This document shows positions 46,101 to 51,600 of a stretch of 64,000 nucleotides of DNA, piece by piece (the first letter of the stretch is position 1; the number at the start of each line of letters is the position of its first letter). Both the position numbers and the translations under genes were made by a program. Source of the DNA: Pectinophora gossypiella (taxonomy: Eukaryota; Arthropoda; Insecta; Lepidoptera; Gelechiidae); assembly GCF_024362695.1 (NCBI RefSeq), contig NC_065426.1, positions 9,702,236 through 9,766,235 of the forward strand. Reading direction: 5' to 3'. A model generated the notes under the pieces. That model saw only the letters and a list, made by a program, of their open reading frames with translations, had not been told where the DNA came from and made no database searches.

Positions 46101-46284
46101 AACAAATCGTAGGCCTAGACGTTAAATAGATTTTTTTTTTCAGGTGAAAATACCAGTAATCCCGTTCTCAAACACATATAGAATGCAAATAGAGGCATGG
46201 GCTTATAATACAACGGAGTCTTCCGATTCAGGAGGAGAGGAAGAGAATGAATGCGATAGTGCCGAATCTGAAGGCTGTACGTAA
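37115..46284 (+). CDS. Secreted serine protease homologue (catalytically dead), copy 1, 11 exons
   Basis: The 11 exons give 1368 coding bases, 455 residues, with consistent phases and GT-AG borders: 37115-37166, 38096-38215, 39380-39491, 40776-40975, 41530-41625, 42486-42571, 43040-43169, 43468-43611, 44380-44564, 45037-45138, 46144-46284. Exon 1 is a signal peptide (MSVKLCKNVFFVTLTFS). VVGGQ at residues 21-25 replaces the trypsin IVGG start. The His57 block reads VLSTATD (Thr84), the Asp102 block NSIALMKL (Ser149), and the Ser195 block MHSGAPSLV (Ser245 kept, Asp194 now His). The trypsin fold closes with HPYVPWITAAI. A protease reaction is therefore not expected; a binding or cofactor role is inferred. 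Residues about 314-455 are an unrecognised extension with an acidic Ser/Glu-rich end. Copy 2 lies downstream. Confidence 0.88.
37244..37510 (+). mobile_element. Repeat family D in SPH copy 1 intron 1
   Basis: Long copy, from CATACATACATACATAAACT through CCCTCTGTCGG and on into GCCCGGGAAGACAAGCAGCT. Confidence 0.65.
37701..37986 (-). mobile_element. tRNA-derived SINE (family A) in intron 1
   Basis: The minus-strand tRNA-like head is at 37915-37986 (CCACGGAGGCCG on plus). The 3' end is truncated. Confidence 0.85.
38096..38215 (+). CDS. SPH copy 1 exon 2
   Basis: Starts after TTTACCAG and ends before GTAAGC. It encodes VIVVGGQFFECHS and EFSWIATLQYIS, the trypsin-fold N-terminal strand region. 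Confidence 0.9.
38287..38580 (-). repeat. Repeat family C in intron 2, extended copy
   Basis: From CCAATCAGCTCGCGACACCA to AATAAGTCACGTC and an A-run on plus. Confidence 0.75.
39153..39343 (-). mobile_element. SINE family A in intron 2, 3'-truncated
   Basis: The head GGCCTCTGTGGTCCAGTGG on minus lies only 37 bp from exon 3. Confidence 0.85.
39380..39491 (+). CDS. SPH copy 1 exon 3
   Basis: Encodes KKGTPHYFRVPRVVLISRRF and VLSTATDA, the degenerate catalytic-His block. The acceptor is TTTGCAG and the donor GTAAGTG, phase 2. A SINE ends 37 bp upstream (39153-39343). Confidence 0.92.
39836..40052 (+). repeat. Repeat family C in intron 3 (direct)
   Basis: GACTTATTGTAGATATGCCG through CGATAGCGATAAGCGCTGAA. 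Confidence 0.75.
40434..40690 (-). repeat. Repeat family C in intron 3 (inverted)
   Basis: Inverted partner of the copy at 39836. The pair could fold the intron RNA. It ends about 85 bp before exon 4. Confidence 0.75.
40776..40975 (+). CDS. SPH copy 1 exon 4
   Basis: Encodes GNVVFGDYERDEEECH, ADVLLHPEYKH and NSIALMKLLKSVSS. The usual DIALL Asp is Ser. Same 200-bp length as in copy 2. Confidence 0.93.
41530..41625 (+). CDS. SPH copy 1 exon 5
   Basis: Encodes YVLPVCLPFKNFIMRRGRQT, matching the VxPVCLP signature that follows the catalytic Asp in S1 proteases. The donor is G|GTAAGTT. Confidence 0.92.
41647..41977 (+). mobile_element. tRNA-derived SINE (family A) in intron 5
   Basis: Full-length, 21 bp downstream of the exon 5 donor, ending CACATGACAAGAAGAAGAAG. 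Confidence 0.88.
42486..42571 (+). CDS. SPH copy 1 exon 6
   Basis: Starts after GATTGCAG, not after the earlier TCTTCAG, because only this choice keeps phase 1 and matches copy 2. Encodes DVPRDLITEEKEVQKLSLLP and RELCYLYDE. Confidence 0.88.
43040..43169 (+). CDS. SPH copy 1 exon 7
   Basis: Encodes NRMACSTGCGMHSGAPSLV and GHWSVVAIAIG, the catalytic-Ser block, with Ser kept and the preceding Asp changed to His. Confidence 0.92.
43468..43611 (+). CDS. SPH copy 1 exon 8
   Basis: Encodes GSSCPDPLRPRRPPSPPR and HILIHPYVPWITAAIAG, the closing helix of the trypsin fold after a proline-rich loop. Confidence 0.92.
43645..43700 (-). repeat. Repeat family C fragment in intron 8
   Basis: GGCCAAGTAGTTAATGCCAT to the A-run after AATAAGTCACGTC. 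Confidence 0.65.
44095..44240 (-). mobile_element. LINE C-terminal fragment in intron 8
   Basis: The minus strand encodes CECGHPDQTISHIVNECP and IAELHCVTDAAETWLGELK. Confidence 0.65.
44380..44564 (+). CDS. SPH copy 1 exon 9 (extension)
   Basis: Encodes GFMMPRASLYDFQGFHKWIG, HWWMGGPRCQDRG and MRFYHEIFQVQPATHTRMDY. The acceptor is TTCATCCAG and the donor GTGAGC. Not present in copy 2. No family recognised. Confidence 0.88.
44788..44990 (-). mobile_element. RTE-like LINE fragment in intron 9
   Basis: Plus-strand GACACGACGTTAACCTTTTC is shared with 18255-18430. Confidence 0.65.
45037..45138 (+). CDS. SPH copy 1 exon 10 (extension)
   Basis: Encodes IDAALGTLIVCVKVGMPYKL and GQPKVWELDTPVVR. Phase 0 on both sides. 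Confidence 0.88.
45334..45489 (+). mobile_element. MITE (ACAGTCATGAG family) in intron 10
   Basis: From TACAGTCATGAACAATATAA to the inverted end CTCGTGTCGTGACGTGACCG, which contains a small extra stretch. Confidence 0.7.
45776..46099 (+). mobile_element. tRNA-derived SINE (family A) in intron 10
   Basis: Full-length, ending 45 bp before exon 11. Confidence 0.88.
46144..46284 (+). CDS. SPH copy 1 exon 11 (last)
   Basis: Encodes VKIPVIPFSNTYRMQIEAWA followed by an acidic Ser/Glu tail and TAA at 46282-46284. An alternative donor at 46277 (GTACGTAAC) could join 47072-47082, giving an end of CSQ instead of CT. Confidence 0.82.
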   Translation: MKIPVIPFSNTYRMQIEAWAYNTTESSDSGGEEENECDSAESEGCT

Positions 46285-46350
46285 CAATCCTTATAATAAC
46301 ATTACAGCTACACCACCGAAGGAGTAGGCAAAGGTCTTTCGTATGTAGTA

Positions 46351-46455
46351 CATACAAACATACATAAACTCACGCCCGTAATCCCTAATGGGGTGGGCAG
46401 AGCCACAAAAATCAAAGACAACTTGCAGCCACTGTTGATACGATGTCGTAAGCTG
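46351..46455 (+). mobile_element. Repeat family D, truncated
   Basis: CATACAAACATACATAAACT to GATACGATGTCGTAAGCTG. Confidence 0.6.
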
Positions 46456-46559
46456 ATGGATCGTGTGTAATGTTGTCCGATATTCGACTGAATATCGATT
46501 AATAATCGATTATACTCTAATAATTGTTAGATTGTCGATTGTAAAATGTTCGCTAATCG

Positions 46560-47012
46560 AGTGAGTTGTGAGATGAATTACCAACCTCATCAACCTCGGA
46601 TTATTATTGAGCCACCAAAGGTCCCTGACATGACTCATGTATCGACTACGTACTTACTTATCAGTAAGTAGTAACCGGGACCAACGGCTTGACGTGCCCT
46701 CGGAAGCACGATCACCTTACTTGCAGACTTTCCAGTGATCAGCCTGTAATGTCTTAACCATACTAGGGATCACAAAGAGATTTTTGAATAAAATAGTTTA
46801 TTTTGGTGATATGTCCACACCGGGATTCCACCCTGGTACAGTCATGAGCAATATAATATACCCACTTTAGGACTCTGTCGCACTAACATATTTGACATTT
46901 AGTGAGACTTACAGTTCAATTTGTCAAAAAAGTTAATGTGACATGGTACCAAAGTGTGTGAATATTAATGCTCGTGACCGTACCTACGGATCGTGAACCC
47001 AACGCTCCAATA
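46560..47012 (-). mobile_element. SINE family A split by a MITE
   Basis: The SINE body occupies 46560-46836 and its tRNA-like head continues at 46983-47012. The 146-bp insert carries TA at both ends. Confidence 0.8.
46837..46982 (+). mobile_element. MITE (ACAGTCATGAG family) nested in SINE
   Basis: Starts TACAGTCATGAGCAATATAA and ends TAATGCTCGTGACCGTA, imperfect inverted ends. The SINE sequence is continuous when it is removed, leaving one TA. Confidence 0.8.
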
Positions 47013-47199
47013 GCCGAACGACCTTCATCTTAAATATAACAAAACACCTAATTATTGTCTTTTTTTTTCAGGTTCTCAATAAGTTCACTCTGAGTACGGA
47101 AAAATATTAAATGCATCGTACTTCACTACATAAATGTGTACGAGTTACGTACTCGTACTAATGTCAGACTCAACACCATGGACAAAGTTAATTAAAACA

Positions 47200-47330
47200 T
47201 AACATAACATAACAAATACTTTATTGCACAAACAGGAAAAAACAAAATACAAAACAAAAGAGAAATAGAATTAGTACAATAGGCGGCCTTATTGCTAAGT
47301 AGCAATCTCTTCCAGGCAACCTTTAAGTAT
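47200..47330 (-). mobile_element. CR1/jockey-like LINE 3' tail
   Basis: Reversed tail with AAATACTTTATTGCACAAAC and GGCGGCCTTATTGC, TCTTCCAGGCAACC. Confidence 0.7.
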
Positions 47331-47639
47331 AAGAGATATTGAATATTAGGTAATATAGCGGGATAGTTAAAAAAAAAAAAAAAAACAAAAAAAATGTGTG
47401 CGGGGTTAAAAATGCTTGAACCTGGGCCATAGAATAAAAAATAAAACAATAGACACTCTCCGTCCCGCACTAATCCGAACTACCTCACCCCACCTCCGAT
47501 AAGATGACTCAAAAGTGGTTTTGACTAAGTGCTTCGATGTGTAGTGTACTGGGCAGAAGTAGTGGTTTTGACCGATTATTTACGAGTTTTGAGCGTAAAA
47601 TCATAACGAAAATATTTTTTTATCGCGGCGTACTATCTT

Positions 47640-47790
47640 TGTATGTATTTATAACCATGTGTGCTGGCGTGCAGTGAATGTGGCCGTACATTCGCTGCTA
47701 AGATCGGTTACGTCAGCCATATAAGAGCGCATCTTAGGCGTTCCTAGATTGGAGACTTGTCGCCATGGCCGAATACGGCTGGATGGATAT
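47640..47790 (+). mobile_element. LINE C-terminus with zinc-finger-like motif
   Basis: The plus strand encodes CSECGRTFAAKIGYVSHIRA then HLRRS and a stop, a C2H2-like end found in some LINE ORFs. Confidence 0.6.
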
Positions 47791-47799
47791 ATATATTTA

Positions 47800-48455
47800 T
47801 AACCAGAAATTCGTAAAAACATGTATCTTTTTACACAATAAAACAAAAAATAACTATATTGTTTATGAGGAGCGTAGCCCCTTGAAAATTCCTCATTACA
47901 TTCACATCATCTCCCTAGCGTTAACCCATTTTTTCACGGGTTTTATTGTATTTTAAAGTAAAATAATAATTTTGGTGGGTTTTACTGCGAAAATTAAAAT
48001 GTTTATACTATGATAACATGCACAATGTCATTACTTATTAGAAATATGATGTTCTATCCTTCGTTTTTCGCTTTGAGCTTCTATCTTGCAAGTTTTTACC
48101 ACACACTTCCCCGTGTTGTCAGTTCGGCGCCTAATCGCGCACTGAAATAAAGTACTGTCAACGTCGCTATATTAACAGTAACTTTGCGTCACTTTTTGAG
48201 CGCTAATGTTCAATCTCCGGTAGTAAAAGAAAGAAAGAAAGAAATAAAATATTTATTTCCATATAAATAAAAAAAAATATTATTATTATTTTTATTTGTA
48301 GTAAATCTATGATTATTATGCTTAATATACTTACCTATTTATCTACTTACTATAAACAAACGTATGTACAATCTAAACATGGATTTCGTTACGCATTTTT
48401 CATTCGATACCGTGCATTCTTATAATCATAACATTAGTACTAGTATGCAGACACA
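47800..48455. other. Intergenic, no recognisable gene
   Basis: AT-rich with a short GAAA run (48226-48245). It separates SPH copy 1 from copy 2. Confidence 0.5.
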
Positions 48456-48458
48456 TAA

Positions 48459-48491
48459 TATAAAAACATACTTTCATAGTTTGACCTGTTT
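48459..48491 (+). promoter_or_regulatory. Possible core promoter of SPH copy 2
   Basis: TATAAAAA at 48459-48466 lies about 80 bases before the ATG, and a TTTAGTG that could act as initiator follows about 25 bases later. Spacing and sequence fit an insect TATA promoter only loosely. Confidence 0.35.
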
Positions 48492-48546
48492 AGTGTTTGT
48501 TTTGAGTCGACAGTGCAAAGAAGTGCAAAACTGTTACATTATAAAA

Positions 48547-48601
48547 ATGTTCTCAAAAAACACATTTCTAGAAGGAGGTCTATTTTTATTATTCTTTGGA
48601 A
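48547..48601 (+). CDS. SPH copy 2 exon 1 (signal peptide)
   Basis: 18 residues with core GGLFLLFF, phase 1, donor GTAAGTAA. Confidence 0.8.
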
Positions 48602-51600
48602 GTAAGTAATAAATAACTTAGTATTTTTTAACAGTTGATGTAACTTCAAGCGCAGCTTCTATGCTGATTTGGAGGCATAGTATAAAGAATAATACTACGC
48701 ATATAACGGTAATTCTCCGCCCCCCACCAATTCATAGCGGGCGCCGACTTCACCCCCTCTGGATCTTAATTTAGTCTTAAACCGTAAGCTGCTATGGAGT
48801 AAAGGGGAGAGCGTGTAGACTGTGTCTCACTCGTGTAAGTGCGAGCGAGGGAAACAACACACGGTGCCTGAGCATAAAATTTTTGTATGAAGTGTCCGGG
48901 CTGATAATTATCTAATCCAGAGGAGGGGTGAGGTCGACGCCCGATACGGTGCGAGGGGAGGGGGCGGAGTTATCGCTCTATTAGTTTAGTTCATCATCAT
49001 CATCATCATCATTATGGCTCGTCGTTATTTTATATTCTATGACGCTAGGGAGCTGTTGAAGATTGATGACTTTATAACTTGCCAGGTACAATGATATTGT
49101 GTCAGTTCCTGGATTGCCACGATGACCCTCTGGAGGGACCTGAAGAAGGAGTCCTCGAGGATATAGCGTACAGCTGGTTGGGGACGCTGCAATACATACA
49201 CAGTGAGCTGCTGGTATTATTATTAGTGATGCACAAAATATTATATGTTTGTGATTACATGCTTATTTGCAGTTGGTAAATTGAGCTCGGTGGCGCAGCG
49301 GTAAACGCGCTCGGTCTGCGATTGTTGAAGTTAAGAAACTTTCGCAAAGGCCGATCACAGGATGGGTGACCACAAAAAAAAGTTTTTATCTCGAGTTCCT
49401 CCGTGCTTCGGAAGGCACGTTAAGCCGTTGGTCCCGGCTGCATTAGCAGTCGTTAATAACCACCAATCCGCACTGAGCCCGCGTGGTGGTTTATCCGTAG
49501 GAAAGGCCCGTGCCCCAGCAGTGGGGACGTTAATGGGCTGGTGATAAAGAACTAATATATTATTAGGCTCCCTAATATCAGTTTCTTTCTTCCTCCACTC
49601 TCATCAAAATTCAAAAAATTAAAAATATTCATTTTTCAAAATTGGCTTACAAAGTTAGCGCTTTTTGAACGTCAAAAATTAAATTACATATTATGTAACT
49701 AGCTGTAAAACTACTACCACATCGGAATCTGTGACGCTGAGGGAAACTCGTGGCCAGAAAACCTCCCAACACAGGGCCTTAGTCCTACTGTTTCATGTTT
49801 TTCTTTCTTTTTTCATCGAAGACTTCATGCGTGCTCGCCGATAGTACTCTTGACCTGGCCTATCTTTAAACCACAGTTCTCTCATAATTTAACAGTTGTT
49901 ATGCAGTTTTCATTGCCCCTAAATCTTTTAAGGGGCAATGTATACGTTTTTACAATAAGATTCCCATTGACATTCAGAATTTGCCTTTCAACTGTTTTAA
50001 GACGGTAGTTAAACAAAAACTACAAAAAAGGTTATTATAAAGTTAGTGATTATTTAGAAGATATGAATGCATGGGATTAACTGTCTGAGAACTGATATTA
50101 GGCAGCTAAATTACTCAGTTGTATACCAATATTTATGTTTATTTTTATTTTTTTAAAGAACGTCTAGGGCCCTGTGACGAGGTTTTTCTTGCAGCTTGTT
50201 TTCCCTGGCTATACAGGTTGTGAGAAGCTGGAGTAGTTTTAGGCGGATGAGACGTTCGTTATGTAAAATTGACGATTCAAACTATAACTATGTTACCTAT
50301 TGAATAAAGATATTTTTGAATTTGAATTTGAATTTTGAATATGGCGATTCCCACACTGCCCCGCATGATGCAGCGTAGCGCGTGGATGCGTGTTCTTCCG
50401 TTGCTTGAAGAACGTCCGCATGAACGCGCGTGGTCGCATTTTCTGTGTGTTAGACCGCACGGTCTACACACGCGCACGCAAGAAAACACGCACGTGTTTT
50501 CTATACAAACGGAGATGCTTACAAGCAACGGAAGAACACGCATCCACGCGCAAAATGAATCCGCATAAACGCGCGTGGATGCATTTTCTATGTGTTAGAC
50601 CGTACGTGTTTTCTATACAAACGGAGATGCTTACAAGCAACGGAAGAACACTCATCCACGCGCAAAATGAATCCGCATAAAAACGCTTCGATGCATTTTC
50701 TGTGTGTTAGACCGTGCGTGTTTTCTATACAAACGGAGATACTTACAAGCAACGGAAGAACTTACAAGAAGATACTTACACGCAACGTATCCACGCGCTA
50801 CGCTGCATCATGCGGGGCAGAGGGAGAATCGCCTTAATTAGATATTATGTTGCAGTAAAGAATGGCACTCCTCATTACTTCCGCGTCCCTCGAGTGGTGT
50901 TGATCACACGACAGTTCGTCCTGTGCACCGCTGTTGATGCGTCCGAGATACCGACTGGCTATGCTTTGTGAGTGTGATTTAATTTACATTCACACATAAG
51001 GAGCGAGGCATTCAGGACAGGCCAGTGCCCATCAGTGGGATGTATTTTATTTTATTCAGAATATCAACAGCGTTACAATGAATGCGTGTGTGATGTAAAA
51101 CATCAGTTGGAAAGACATGGGGGAGGCCTTTGTCCAGCAGTGGGATCATACAGGCTAACAATAATAATAATGGCCACCCATTAAATCTCCCCTGTAGATC
51201 CGGGGCTGCCAGCCAGGGTGGTGCCGTCTTGGCTAATTCCCCCCCCCCCACCCCTAAAAACGTACCGCCCTAAGGCCGCCCCTGATCCTAACCACGGAAG
51301 AATAAAGAGGTTAGAAGGGCCAAGTGAGGGCGAACCCGCGCCATACTTTTTTTGACGTGACTTATTGTAGATTTCCCCTTTACAAAATTTAACACAACAG
51401 GCTTGAGGGGACGCGCCATACTAAGTATGAAACTTTTAAAAATTCCACTTCATTATGAACTCGGAATCATGAGCCGAATCATCATCAGTATTCTGCATGG
51501 TGTCACTAACATACCCTGACATCAGTTTTTTTTTTGATGTGACTTATTGTAGATTTGCCGTAGATGGCATTAACTACTTGGCCGGACAAATGGGGAACAC

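Larger units (their letters stand above)
46285..47200. other. Downstream of SPH copy 1: repeats
   Basis: Contains family D (46351-46455), a SINE interrupted by a MITE (46560-47012), and a possible tiny alternative last exon at 47072-47082 after TTTTTTTTCAG. Confidence 0.5.

Noticed and set aside
50335..50837. Repetitive ORFs on both strands (His/Arg/Cys-rich repeats)
   Set aside because: They arise from the 112-bp tandem unit inside the inverted-repeat element. Frames change between units and no start context is convincing.
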